Below, one piece after another: positions 1-9,260 of a DNA stretch of 64,000 nt; the first letter of the stretch is position 1, and the number at the start of each line of letters is the position of its first letter. The stretch spans positions 62,001 to 126,000 of the forward strand of contig NZ_LVYD01000002.1 in the NCBI RefSeq assembly GCF_002077945.1, read 5' to 3'. The translations under genes and the position numbers were made by a program. This DNA comes from Niastella vici (GTDB lineage: Bacteria; Bacteroidota; Bacteroidia; Chitinophagales; Chitinophagaceae). Under the pieces are notes generated by a model. The model was given only the letters and a program-made list of their open reading frames with translations, did no database searches and was not told the DNA's origin.

Positions 1-2
1 TT

Positions 3-46
3 AAAACCCCGACAGGGTAACGCAAAGCTACCGCCGTCAGGGTTTT
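3..46 (-). terminator. Intrinsic terminator of SusCD locus 1
   Basis: Positions 3-13 pair with 36-46. On the minus-strand transcript this is an 11-bp stem with one G-U wobble (the only mismatch on the plus strand becomes G-U), followed by UUUU. A small inner stem pairs 16-19 with 29-32. It lies 38 bp past the susD stop and reads correctly only for the minus strand. Confidence 0.75.
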
Positions 47-83
47 CACTTAAAATTATCTTAATAATTTAATGATAGCTTAA

Positions 84-1601
84 TTACCAGCCGTTGCTTT
101 GCTTTATAACGCCGCCGCTATTACTGATCTCCGTTGTTGGAACGGGCCAAACGTTGTGCACAGCAGGGTTAAAGGTACGGGCAGGCCAGATAACAGCGCC
201 CGAAAAACCATGCAACGGTTGTGCATATACGGTTTGCGCATCGCCCCAGCGTACGAGGTCCCGGTGCCTGTCGGCCCATTCCCCGGCCAGCTCACAACGG
301 CGTTGCTTTTTCAACTCGGCGAGGTTAGCACCGGTCACGGATGTCAATCCAGCGCGGTTACGGATGGCATTGATCTCTGCATCGGCATTCTTACCCTGCA
401 TCAATTCGGCTTCCGCTTTTATCAGCAATACCTCTGCATACCGTATTAATGGTGGGTTCAGGGCCGTGGTTGGGTGGTCGCCGTTCGGACTGATATAACT
501 TCCTATTGGACTGGCATAAGAGAACGGTTCCATATATTTCCTGAACTGATAACCGCTTAAACTGTTGTTGGAACCGTATATGGTATCTTTTCCAAAGAAT
601 TTGAACGCATCACCGGGCTTCAGGATAGTGACTTCCCGGCGTTTGTCGCCGGTTTCATATGCATCGTACAATTCTTTGGTGGGTGTATAATATCCCCAGC
701 CATTGTATTTGCCCCAGCCTTTGTTCTCGAGCATTACACCGGGCAGAATGCTGCCCCAGCCACCAGTTCCTTTGGGCGTGCTGAGGGCGCTCCAGATATA
801 TTCTTTCGTCCAGTTATTGGCAATGGTGAATACATCGGCAAAGTTGGTCAGCAAACCATGTTTATTGCTCTTTATCACCGAATCGGCGTATGATTCGGCA
901 CTGGCCCAGCTCTTTGTATACAGGTACATTTTCGACAGGTAAGCCCAGGCCGCTGTTTTATGTGCCCGGCCATAATCTTCGGCTTTATAGGTATCAAAAT
1001 AAGGCAATAACGAAGCTGCTTTTTTGAAATCACTTTCTACCAGCTTATAATTTTCGCTTACATTGGCAGCCCGCACCACCGCGTCGGCGTTGGTTGAATT
1101 GTCTTCAGTTATTATAGGTACACCGGCATTATCATTACCATAGTTATAGGACAATTGAAAATACATCAGTCCGCGCAGGAAATACGCTTCGCCCAGGATC
1201 CGGTTCTTCAGCGTGGCATCCATATTAATAGCCGGCACGTGCAGAATGATATCATTGGCGCGCTTGATAACAATATACCGCATCTTCCATTGGTCGGTAA
1301 GATACGACACACCTGAAGTGGCGCTGTTGAAATTCTTTACATTCTCGGCCTTGGCATTGGAGCGGCCGGTAACCATATCATCACTGGCGTTGATATACCA
1401 CATAAAACCACGGCCATAAAATTCTTCCCCGTCAAACTGCTCATACAGGGCATTGGCGCCGCTGACGGCATCGGCGGAAGTTTTCCAGAAGTTACCGGTC
1501 ACCGGTGAACCTTCCGGTTCAATATCGAGCTTCTTGTCACAACTGTTCAAAACAGTAACAGCCATGCAACCTATAATGATATTATTGAGTATTTTTTTCA
1601 T
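84..1601 (-). CDS. SusD/RagB-family outer-membrane glycan-binding lipoprotein, locus 1
   Basis: This surface lipoprotein would bind a glycan and cap its partner SusC porin. The protein is about 505 residues, the usual SusD length. I start it at the internal Met at 1601, because from there it begins MKKILNN and runs into a hydrophobic segment ending in the lipobox-like LNSC, followed by DKKLDIEPEG, a typical SusD mature start. The upstream Met at 1634 would place the signal peptide 11 residues in. The helical repeat region and the C-terminal RAEVLLIKAEAE / EINAIRNRAGL / ERCELAGEWADRHRDLVRWG-type signatures of RagB/SusD are visible. It is 20 bp downstream of susC, the last gene of the sigma-fecR-susC-susD unit, and is followed by a terminator. 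Family certain; substrate unknown. Confidence 0.95.
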   Translation of the reverse strand: MKKILNNIIIGCMAVTVLNSCDKKLDIEPEGSPVTGNFWKTSADAVSGANALYEQFDGEEFYGRGFMWYINASDDMVTGRSNAKAENVKNFNSATSGVSYLTDQWKMRYIVIKRANDIILHVPAINMDATLKNRILGEAYFLRGLMYFQLSYNYGNDNAGVPIITEDNSTNADAVVRAANVSENYKLVESDFKKAASLLPYFDTYKAEDYGRAHKTAAWAYLSKMYLYTKSWASAESYADSVIKSNKHGLLTNFADVFTIANNWTKEYIWSALSTPKGTGGWGSILPGVMLENKGWGKYNGWGYYTPTKELYDAYETGDKRREVTILKPGDAFKFFGKDTIYGSNNSLSGYQFRKYMEPFSYASPIGSYISPNGDHPTTALNPPLIRYAEVLLIKAEAELMQGKNADAEINAIRNRAGLTSVTGANLAELKKQRRCELAGEWADRHRDLVRWGDAQTVYAQPLHGFSGAVIWPARTFNPAVHNVWPVPTTEISNSGGVIKQSNGW

Positions 1602-1620
1602 TTTTGATTTTCTTATGCTG

Positions 1621-4600
1621 TTAAAAATTAACATTCACGCCAGCAAATATTGACCGTGCCTGTGGATAGCGGCCGGTATCGATGCCGCCATTACTCATAC
1701 CCACTTCGGGATCGAGCCCCTTATATTTAGTGATCGTTATCAGGTTATTCCCAGTAACGTACAGGCGCAGGCTATTGATCTTTGCTTTGCTGGTGAGTTT
1801 GCCAGGTAACGTATAGCCCAGTGTCACATTCTTTACACGGGCATAGGAACCATTGTCGAGGTACCAGTCGCTGGCGGTACTGAAGTTACCATTGGCATCG
1901 CTTAATGAAAGACGCGGAATAGTTGCATTTGGATTGTCAGGCGTCCACGCATTCTTCACATCGTTCAGCATATTGTAATTCTGACCGTTTACACCCGCCT
2001 GCATGGCCAGGTATTTAAGGCCGTTGAAGATCTTGTTACCCTGTACGCCCTGTACAAAGATGTTCAGGTCGAAATTTTTGTAGCTGGCATTGAAGCTGAA
2101 GCCCCAGGTGAAGTTGGGAAAAGCCCCCTTGCGCACAACGCGGTCGCTGTCATCGATCTTGCCATTACCGCTGACATCTACAAACTTCAGGTCGCCCGGT
2201 TTTGCATTGGGCTGAATAAGGCCGCCATTTTTATTTTTATAATTATTCACTTCATCCTGCGACTTGAATAAACCGTCGGTTGGCACTACAAAATAAGAAA
2301 GCAACGGATCGCCCACGCGCATCAGCAACGGCATAAGGGTGCTGCGGACATTGAAATCGGTAGTTGGGATGTAGGGAAGGTTATCGAGGTTGCTCAGCTT
2401 GTTCGATACTTTGGTCACCGTAGCGTTTATACTATACTGAAAAGCTGCTTTGGGGTCACCTTTATAGTCAATCCCCAGCTCGATACCCTTATCCTGCGCC
2501 AGACCCAAATTCATCCATTTGCCATCACTTACCCCATTGAGGCTCGATGGGGGGCGTTTATATAACATGCGCTCCGTCTTTTTGACAAAATAATCAGCAG
2601 AAAATGATAAGCGGTTATCCAGTACAGCTACATCTACGCCGCCATTATATTGACGGGAGTTGGCCCATTTCATGTAGGGGTTCGATAAAGCGTTCTCGGC
2701 ATATCCATACACCTGGGCGGGGTCCTGTCCCAGGTAAGCCGTAGTAGGCGCCATCGGTACATTCACCGAGTTCACCGGCAAGCTGCCGAGGTTACCCAGC
2801 AAACCATAGCTGGCACGTAATTTCAGGTTGCTTAACCAGTTAATGCCATGCATAAATTCCTCGCGGCTTACAACCCAACCACCCGAAACCGAATAGTAAT
2901 TCTCAAACCTGTTCTGTTTGGCCACCAGAGATGAACCATCGCGACGGCCCAAAACAGTAAGCAGGTATTTTTCCTGGTAATCATAGTTCACACGAGCCAG
3001 GTAAGATACAAGCGACTGCTCGTTTTTGTAACTGTATGGTTTAAAAATACTGTTGGCATTATCGAAGTACCGGTAAGCTACCCGTTCATCGGTAAAATTC
3101 TGCGCTTTGGCATAAGCGCCTTCGCGCTGTATGTCCTGGTAAACATAACCCGCTACAGCTGTAATATGCTGTTCGCCCAACGTTTTATTCCAGGTAAGCG
3201 TTTGTTCAGCCAGCACATTCTTGTAATTATCATTGCTGATAGCAAGCTGGTTGTAATCGAAGATCTTTCCTATTTCAAGTACCCGTGCAGTGAACTCTTT
3301 GGTGGTGGAAAAGCTTCTCGTCAAAGAGAAATTGCTGCGGAAGGTAAGATTGAGGGGCAGTTTGATCTCTACATATGGATTGATCAAAATACCATTAACA
3401 GGGTTCTTGTAATCGAGGCGGTTTAAATAAGCAACCGGGTTGATCACATCACCGTAGCTTCCGGCATAGGTAGCAGGTAAACCGGCATAGGTACCATCGG
3501 CATTATAAGGCGCTACGCTCGGGGGGTAAAAGATCGCCGAGAGTATGGCGCCGGTATAAGCGCTTTGCGTATTGGCGCCATTACCGTTGGTAAACGTGTA
3601 TTGAAGGTTCTCCCCTACTTTTAACCAGGGTTTCACCTGGTGATCTGAATTGAGTCGAAAATTATACCGCTCTGTATAGGTATTCAGCAAAATACCTTCG
3701 GCCTTGCGGTAACCAAAACCCATAAAGTATTTCGACTTTTCGGTTCCGCCATTGATGTTGAGGTTATAGTCGCTCATTTGACCGCTCCTGAAGATATCAT
3801 CCATCCAGTTGGTGCGGGTTATTTGACCATCAGGATAAATACTTGCATCAAAAGCCGGCGACCTTGGTTTGCCGGCATTATCAGCCGCCAGGTTCATTGC
3901 ATCGGCATATTCTTTCGCATTTAATGGCTTCAGTTTGCGCCAGGCTTTTTGAACGCCATATTTGGCATCGAGCGTTATCGAAGCAGCGCCGTATTTGCCT
4001 TTTTTTGTAGTAATAAGAATAACACCACCGGAAGCCCTTGCTCCATAAATGGCAGCCGATGCATCTTTCAGCACAGAGATATTTTCAATTTCATTGGGGT
4101 TTACTACCGGCGTTCCTTCATTAACCACCCCATCAACAACATACAATACGTTCTCGCCGTTAATACCGCCCAATCCGCGGATCTTTACACTGGGCAGTGA
4201 AGTAGGGTCGCCGCCTTCATTTTGCACAATTACACCAGGCGCTTTACCCTGAATGAGCTCGGTAAAATTGTGCACGGAACGCGAGGCTACTTTATCGAGC
4301 TTTACATCTGTTTGCGCGCCTGAAACAGTGGCTCTTTTTTGTGTACCGTAACCAACTACCACAACGGTGTTCATTTGCGTTTCTTCCGGTTCCAGTTTGA
4401 TCGTATTGGGAACACCAGCTTTAAGGATCACTTCCTTTAAAGTATAGCCAACATAAGATACGGTAACGGTAATGGTTTCGCCATCAGCATCGATCCTGAA
4501 AGCACCTTTCGCATCGGTTTGTGTGCCTACAGTGGTTCCTTTAATGGTGAGCGTTACACCTGGTAATGGGCCATTTTCGTCTGATACCGTACCTGTAAAC

Positions 4601-5028
4601 ACCTGGCTGCCCGATGAATAACTGATATGGTTGTTATCAGCCTGCAGACCGGTTGCATTTGACGTCAGCTTTGCTTTATCTTCTTTGTTATAGATGACGA
4701 TGGTATTGGCGTGGCTTTCAAAATCAAGGCTGGTATTCTGTAATACTTTGCGCAGCGCCACTTCAATAGTAACCTCCTTTTTTTCATGGAGTGTTACGGT
4801 ATACTGCTTTACTTCATTTACATCAAAAGCGAATTTCACCTGCGTTCTGTTGGCAATATCAGCCAGCACCTTTTCAAGCGGCTGTTGTTCCACATCGATC
4901 AGGATCATTTTCTTTAGCGGGTTGGCTGTTTGCGCCGGCACAGGTAATATAAATGCCAGCAAACAAAACAACATAGCGGCCCGTGAAAGCAAGACGATTG
5001 CTTTCCATCTGTGTGCAGAAGGACTCAT
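1621..5028 (-). CDS. SusC/RagA-family TonB-dependent glycan transporter, locus 1
   Basis: This is an outer-membrane beta-barrel that imports oligosaccharides with its SusD partner, powered by TonB. Length 1135 residues is normal for the class with an extra N-terminal signalling domain. Visible order: signal peptide (about 1-33, ending PVPAQ), STN/secretin-TonB domain (about 41-113), carboxypeptidase-like regulatory domain (about 143-212), VVVVGYGTQ segment opening the plug (about 222-230), plug with the LYVVDG and GARASGGVILITTKKGK signatures, then the barrel ending in VNVNF. The STN domain implies that substrate binding is signalled to the neighbouring FecR and sigma factor. Gene spacing is 20 bp to FecR and 20 bp to SusD, consistent with one operon. 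Confidence 0.96.
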   Translation of the reverse strand: MSPSAHRWKAIVLLSRAAMLFCLLAFILPVPAQTANPLKKMILIDVEQQPLEKVLADIANRTQVKFAFDVNEVKQYTVTLHEKKEVTIEVALRKVLQNTSLDFESHANTIVIYNKEDKAKLTSNATGLQADNNHISYSSGSQVFTGTVSDENGPLPGVTLTIKGTTVGTQTDAKGAFRIDADGETITVTVSYVGYTLKEVILKAGVPNTIKLEPEETQMNTVVVVGYGTQKRATVSGAQTDVKLDKVASRSVHNFTELIQGKAPGVIVQNEGGDPTSLPSVKIRGLGGINGENVLYVVDGVVNEGTPVVNPNEIENISVLKDASAAIYGARASGGVILITTKKGKYGAASITLDAKYGVQKAWRKLKPLNAKEYADAMNLAADNAGKPRSPAFDASIYPDGQITRTNWMDDIFRSGQMSDYNLNINGGTEKSKYFMGFGYRKAEGILLNTYTERYNFRLNSDHQVKPWLKVGENLQYTFTNGNGANTQSAYTGAILSAIFYPPSVAPYNADGTYAGLPATYAGSYGDVINPVAYLNRLDYKNPVNGILINPYVEIKLPLNLTFRSNFSLTRSFSTTKEFTARVLEIGKIFDYNQLAISNDNYKNVLAEQTLTWNKTLGEQHITAVAGYVYQDIQREGAYAKAQNFTDERVAYRYFDNANSIFKPYSYKNEQSLVSYLARVNYDYQEKYLLTVLGRRDGSSLVAKQNRFENYYSVSGGWVVSREEFMHGINWLSNLKLRASYGLLGNLGSLPVNSVNVPMAPTTAYLGQDPAQVYGYAENALSNPYMKWANSRQYNGGVDVAVLDNRLSFSADYFVKKTERMLYKRPPSSLNGVSDGKWMNLGLAQDKGIELGIDYKGDPKAAFQYSINATVTKVSNKLSNLDNLPYIPTTDFNVRSTLMPLLMRVGDPLLSYFVVPTDGLFKSQDEVNNYKNKNGGLIQPNAKPGDLKFVDVSGNGKIDDSDRVVRKGAFPNFTWGFSFNASYKNFDLNIFVQGVQGNKIFNGLKYLAMQAGVNGQNYNMLNDVKNAWTPDNPNATIPRLSLSDANGNFSTASDWYLDNGSYARVKNVTLGYTLPGKLTSKAKINSLRLYVTGNNLITITKYKGLDPEVGMSNGGIDTGRYPQARSIFAGVNVNF

Positions 5029-5048
5029 AAAATAGTCGTTAAGATTAA

Positions 5049-5996
5049 TTATTGAATGAAGACTGTCTGGTTATGTAACGAAAACTGAATATGATCTTTA
5101 GTGCCCAGCAGGTTCAGGATAGCAATCACTTCGGGTAAAGTGATGTCCCGTTTCACCTGCAAATAATAATCGCCTATATAATTGGTGCGCCTGTTTTCGA
5201 CCTGTACCTTAAAATGATCCTGTAACCATTGTATCACTTCCTGTAAGGTGGCATTTTGCAGGAATTGTTCACCCTGTATCCATGCATTGGCTTCACCGGT
5301 TTGTACTTTATCTGTAGTAGCAGTTCCCTGTTGTTTTATATACCGCAACCGTTGACCGGGTAGCAGGTAACCTAATGTATCCTGTTGTTGATGCACCAGT
5401 ACTTTTCCCGTAACCACCGATACTTTGATATCGCCGGTGTGTGCGATCATTTTTACGGAAAAGGAAGTTCCTTTTACGGTAGTGCTCACGTTATTCGATT
5501 GAACCGTGAACGGATGCGATGCATCTTTTTTTACTTCAAAGAAGGCTTCTCCTTTTCTGAGCTCGATATTCCGGTGGCGGGCAAAATTGCTGTAATACGC
5601 AATGGATGAATTATCGTTCAGCCAAACAGTACTGCCATCGGGTAAGATCTTTTTCTCCACTTTGCCGGGTGCGGCGGCTACCACTACTTCGTAAGGGCGG
5701 GTAAACCAGTAAACGGCACTGCCGCCTGCCAGTAAGAGTACCACAGCGGCGGCGTATTTTATCCAGCGGAACCGGTTCATCTTTTTCACCGGGGCGCCGG
5801 GCAGTACAGCAGCAAAAACAGCATCACGCAGGCGGCTCTTTAACAACTGACGAACAGAATCATTCGCAAATAAATAGCTTTCGCCGGCTGCAGATTGCTG
5901 ATCGAGCCAGTTATACAATTCCTGCAACTCTTCTTTTGAGCAGGCATTCCGGCTGAACTTCTCCAGCAATTGATCGATATGTTCGGGATAATTCAA
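5049..5996 (-). CDS. FecR-family anti-sigma factor, locus 1
   Basis: This inner-membrane regulator would hold the adjacent ECF sigma factor and receive the signal from the SusC STN domain. Length 315 residues. Visible parts: a cytoplasmic N-terminal region (about 1-75), one transmembrane helix (WIKYAAAVVLLLAGGSAVYWF, about 79-99), the FecR periplasmic domain with DGSTVWLNDNSSIAY and the RKGEAFFEV and TVKGTSFSVK signatures (about 110-205), and a C-terminal DUF4974/STN-like domain (about 235-315). It is 72 bp downstream of the sigma gene and 20 bp upstream of susC. Confidence 0.95.
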   Translation of the reverse strand: MNYPEHIDQLLEKFSRNACSKEELQELYNWLDQQSAAGESYLFANDSVRQLLKSRLRDAVFAAVLPGAPVKKMNRFRWIKYAAAVVLLLAGGSAVYWFTRPYEVVVAAAPGKVEKKILPDGSTVWLNDNSSIAYYSNFARHRNIELRKGEAFFEVKKDASHPFTVQSNNVSTTVKGTSFSVKMIAHTGDIKVSVVTGKVLVHQQQDTLGYLLPGQRLRYIKQQGTATTDKVQTGEANAWIQGEQFLQNATLQEVIQWLQDHFKVQVENRRTNYIGDYYLQVKRDITLPEVIAILNLLGTKDHIQFSLHNQTVFIQ

Positions 5997-6068
5997 CTTT
6001 GTTTTTTTCGAACTTCTCTATAAAGACAGGGAAAAGAGGAGGTCTAACTATTCCGCGGCAAAATATTT

Positions 6069-6641
6069 TCAAAAAAAGTAGCAGAGGATGAGCGTGAGCA
6101 GTTCTGCCTTCCAAACCAGGCTTAATTTTTTGACGGCGGTATTTAACTGGTTGCGCACGGTTTGTTCGGAATTGCCCGTAGCATGTGCAATCTCTGAAAC
6201 TGATAACCCGTTGAACTGATGCAGTTCATATACCTGTTTCATTTTACGGGGCAGCGTATTCATCAGCGACCGCAAGGTTGATTCGGTATCTTTTTGTTCC
6301 AGCGGTGTAGCGGCGGAAAATTCGCTTTCATTATTATATAATGTATCGAGGCTGGTAACGGGGTATTTCTTTTTAGCGAGGTGATTGAGCAGGCGGTTCT
6401 TTAAGGCGGTGAACAGGTAGGCGGCCAGTGATTGCAGCTCGGGCAGTTCCTGGCGTTTATTCCAGAAGTGAATGAAGAACTCCTGCACTACTTCTTCAGC
6501 ATCCTGCCGGTTCTGCAATACTTTAAAAGCGTACTGGAACAATGGTTCCCACCAGGTATCGAATAGAACCTGGAACGATTGCTGATCGTTGCAAGCAATT
6601 TTTCGCAGTAACAATTTTTCAGCGTTTCCCACTAGCAGCAT
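6069..6641 (-). CDS. ECF RNA polymerase sigma factor, locus 1
   Basis: This sigma-70-family ECF factor of 190 residues should transcribe the downstream susCD genes. Region 2 is seen in FDTWWEPLFQYAFKVLQNRQDAEEVVQEFFIHFW (about 28-62) and region 4 in LPRKMKQVYELHQFNGLSVSEIAHATGNSEQTVRNQLNTA (about 129-168, helix-turn-helix). It is first in the unit with fecR, susC and susD. Unlike the sigma genes at 52 and 61 kb, I find no CGCA-type palindrome upstream, so it is probably controlled differently. Confidence 0.95.
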   Translation of the reverse strand: MLLVGNAEKLLLRKIACNDQQSFQVLFDTWWEPLFQYAFKVLQNRQDAEEVVQEFFIHFWNKRQELPELQSLAAYLFTALKNRLLNHLAKKKYPVTSLDTLYNNESEFSAATPLEQKDTESTLRSLMNTLPRKMKQVYELHQFNGLSVSEIAHATGNSEQTVRNQLNTAVKKLSLVWKAELLTLILCYFF

Positions 6642-6858
6642 TTAGTTATCGAATACCTAAGTTAATAATTGCGGCTGATTTCATGTAAAAAAATCTTATA
6701 ATAGATTATATGTCCTACTATACATTTTTAGCAAGTACATGAGATCAATCATACCGGGTGCAAATTAAATCTGCTGCGGGATATCTATAATTAAGAAATT
6801 ATTATCAAGACAAAACAATTGATAATTAGTTAATTTGAAGCAAGAACCCATCCCTGCC

Positions 6859-7002
6859 ATGACAATCAACCGGCTCCTTATTATATTACTTATCACCAGC
6901 CTGCTAAGTTATTGTTCCAGCCCTACCAGACCAGGTAAAAAGGACATTATAGGTTATAGCGCAAACAATTATTGTAGGAAGTGTAATGAGAAGTTAGACT
7001 AA
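6859..7002 (+). CDS. Small putative lipoprotein, 47 residues
   Basis: An ATG at 6859 opens a 47-codon frame ending with TAA at 7000-7002. The product begins MTINRLLIILLITSLLSYC, a hydrophobic signal-like stretch ending at a cysteine, and ends with NNYCRKCNEKLD, a CxxC pair in a charged tail. It would be a lipid-anchored peptide of about 28 residues after processing. It lies alone on the plus strand, divergent from sigma factor 1 and convergent with the methyltransferase. No family recognised. Evidence is only the N-terminal signal pattern and the in-frame CxxC, so it may still be chance. Confidence 0.45.
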   Translation: MTINRLLIILLITSLLSYCSSPTRPGKKDIIGYSANNYCRKCNEKLD

Positions 7003-7050
7003 AGTCATGCCGGACCATGTCAAATTCCCGGGGGCAATTAATTTTAATAC

Positions 7051-8091
7051 CTAGAAATTATAGGCCGCAACGATCACTCTTTTGTAGCTCGCTAATTGTT
7101 CGTAGGCATCTGGCGGCGGATTAAGCACTGTAGTGCGTTTGAACCCTACTGCCTTTAACAGCCATAATAAACCAGGCAGGGAAGGAACAATAGTAATGGG
7201 TGTAGTATTGGCTTCGGGATTATCAGACTGTAATTCCTGGGTTTCATCAATTATGGCCATACAACCTATAATTTCTTTATTAAACCTGTGTGAACCCCAG
7301 TCTATAACGCCTGTCATATTGGGAACGATCTGCGTTTCAATCAAACACACTTTTTCAGTTATAGCATGTGCAAAACGTAGGGCTCCCACAACATTTTCAA
7401 GATGGTATAGTATTCCGAAAAGCAGCGTAAAATCAAATTTTCCTATTTCCTGAGGTGTAAGTTTCTGAATGTCTCCTACCTTAAATTGTAAATTTTTATG
7501 CCCATACATTTGCCGGATCCAATTTGCATGCTCCACATGATCGGCTCTTGCATCTATACCTGTTACTTCCTTAACACCCTTTTGGATCAGCTGATGGGAG
7601 AAATACCCTTCATGACAGGCAAGATCAACACACCTTAAATCTTTCAATTGCCCGCCAAAAGTATCGAGGAATTCGTTCATCATTTGGGTACGCGTTGCAT
7701 GAATAGGCAACGCATATTCAGGGAGGTAACTTTCTGTAACTTTTCCACCGGGTAGTTTAAACTCATAAAACCATTTGCGCCCTAAGATCTTTTCTTCCAA
7801 TTGATGCAATTCGCTCATTGAACTATTTTTAAGATTTAACAAACCCCTGTTTTTAAATAAGTTGATCCAAATTACTACTATTTCCAATATGATCCAGACA
7901 GAGGCGATAAGCATAGCAACCGGATGAAGGTTCGTCATTGATATGACCTGTAGTGTAATGAGAAGTTGCAGGAGGAGCAGGGAACTGTTTACGAAAATAT
8001 TATTTGAAATATTAATATCATATTTATACCTTAGCACTGCATCCAGACCTACCATTAATTCCAACCTCTTATTCTTATTCCTTTTAACCAT
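7051..8091 (-). CDS. Membrane-anchored class I SAM-dependent methyltransferase
   Basis: The 346-residue product has two hydrophobic helices near the N-terminus (about 33-52 and 57-79), then a soluble domain. In that domain VDLACHEGYFSHQL (about 150-163) is motif I of a Rossmann methyltransferase, GIDARADHVEHA is the acidic strand-2 region, VGDIQKL is motif III, and FDFTLLFGILYHL resembles motif IV/V of tRNA mo5U34/CmoB-like and DUF1698-type enzymes. The substrate cannot be told. The N-terminal membrane anchor is unusual for this fold and suggests a lipid, membrane or envelope acceptor. It is monocistronic, convergent with the 47-residue lipoprotein gene. Confidence 0.75.
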   Translation of the reverse strand: MVKRNKNKRLELMVGLDAVLRYKYDINISNNIFVNSSLLLLQLLITLQVISMTNLHPVAMLIASVWIILEIVVIWINLFKNRGLLNLKNSSMSELHQLEEKILGRKWFYEFKLPGGKVTESYLPEYALPIHATRTQMMNEFLDTFGGQLKDLRCVDLACHEGYFSHQLIQKGVKEVTGIDARADHVEHANWIRQMYGHKNLQFKVGDIQKLTPQEIGKFDFTLLFGILYHLENVVGALRFAHAITEKVCLIETQIVPNMTGVIDWGSHRFNKEIIGCMAIIDETQELQSDNPEANTTPITIVPSLPGLLWLLKAVGFKRTTVLNPPPDAYEQLASYKRVIVAAYNF

Positions 8092-8208
8092 TTTAAGAAA
8101 GCATTCCCGCCGGTAATTCTAACAACTAAACTGAAATGACTTTTGGTGTGCATACACGGCAAACCAGAAGGCAGGGTTTTTCATGTTCATACTTATTGTT
8201 ATGACTAC

Positions 8209-8224
8209 TTGTTACCTGTAACAA
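8209..8224. promoter_or_regulatory. 16-bp palindrome upstream of the Cys-rich lipoprotein gene
   Basis: TTGTTACCTGTAACAA is a perfect inverted repeat with 7-bp arms and a CT spacer, 64 bp upstream of the ATG at 8288. The arms resemble CRP/FNR-superfamily half-sites (TGTTA/TAACA). The binding protein is unknown. Confidence 0.4.
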
Positions 8225-8287
8225 TATGTCTAAAAGTGTAATTAAGTGAGCGTTTAAAAAACATTTTTTTACCCCCTAAACACCAGT

Positions 8288-9223
8288 ATGAAAATCCTTA
8301 AACTCACCGTGGTGGCATCGCTCACCCTGGCAATCGTTTTATTCTTTGCCTGTAAAAAAAACGCAACCGATCCTTCTGTTGTCAGTGCCGGTAAAGTACA
8401 GAAGATCACTACCCCTGTCATTACCTGCGGTAATTCCACCCAAGCTTCCATTGAACTCCGGGTTTGCGCACCTTCCGGCGGCACTGGCCTTCCGGCAGGT
8501 TTTTCCATTCAATGGATGAGCAAGGCAGCCTATGCAGCCAATGGCAATCAGTGGTATTCTTCTGATGATGACCGGCTATGTAAAGCTTCTTTTTCAGGAA
8601 ATGCTAATTTATCCAGGTATAATATAGCTGCCGGCGAATGTGTAACAGTAAGGGTTGGAGATTTTCTTTTAGATGAAGGCACTTCTACAAATTGCGGTGA
8701 TAATTTGAATTGCGGAACCGAATATATATTCAGGGCTTTTGGTCATGCCACCAGTACTCTTAACAAAAGTGATGTTACCAATCCGCCACTTTCCTGTACT
8801 ACCCTTAGCTGTGGCTCTACTGGCCAATGTACGTATACCCAGGGATACTGGAAAAACCATAACCCCACCATTTGTGTAACCGATGCCACAAGTCCTTTAT
8901 GCATTCAATGGCCGGCATCCAGCTTTACACTGGGCACAGTGTCGTACAATGTAAATCAACTTTTAAGCATTTTCAACACCTCAGCTTCCGGAAACGGACT
9001 GATCGCATTGGCGCATCAGTTAATTGCTGCAAAACTGAATATAGCAAAAGGCGCAAATGGTACAGTTGTAGCCCAGACAATAACGGATGCAGACAATCTT
9101 ATTGGCGGGTTAGTTATACCGCCGGTAGGTAGCGGCTATTTAGCCCCTTCACAAACAAGTGCATTGATAACTGCGCTTACTAATTTTAATGAGGGCGCTA
9201 CGGGTCCTGGCCACTGCCAGTAG
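8288..9223 (+). CDS. Secreted Cys-rich lipoprotein with a TQGYWKNH motif
   Basis: The 311-residue product starts MKILKLTVVASLTLAIVLFFAC, a clear lipoprotein signal with Cys at 22. The mature part is rich in Cys and Asn/Thr/Ser. Around residue 185 it has CTYTQGYWKNHNPTIC, the GYWKNH motif recurrent in secreted bacterial proteins of unknown function. A C-terminal helical part (about 220-305) contains an ALAHQLIAAKLNIAKGA segment commonly following that motif. It is transcribed alone from a promoter region holding a 16-bp palindrome and is followed by a good terminator. No biochemical function can be assigned. Confidence 0.8.
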   Translation: MKILKLTVVASLTLAIVLFFACKKNATDPSVVSAGKVQKITTPVITCGNSTQASIELRVCAPSGGTGLPAGFSIQWMSKAAYAANGNQWYSSDDDRLCKASFSGNANLSRYNIAAGECVTVRVGDFLLDEGTSTNCGDNLNCGTEYIFRAFGHATSTLNKSDVTNPPLSCTTLSCGSTGQCTYTQGYWKNHNPTICVTDATSPLCIQWPASSFTLGTVSYNVNQLLSIFNTSASGNGLIALAHQLIAAKLNIAKGANGTVVAQTITDADNLIGGLVIPPVGSGYLAPSQTSALITALTNFNEGATGPGHCQ

Positions 9224-9260
9224 TAAAGCAACTTTTACGTGAAAAACCCATAAACCCAAA

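Noticed and set aside
94-498. Plus-strand open frames of 134 and 116 codons
   Set aside because: Both are shadows of susD 1, opposite conserved SusD coding sequence, with no recognisable domain.
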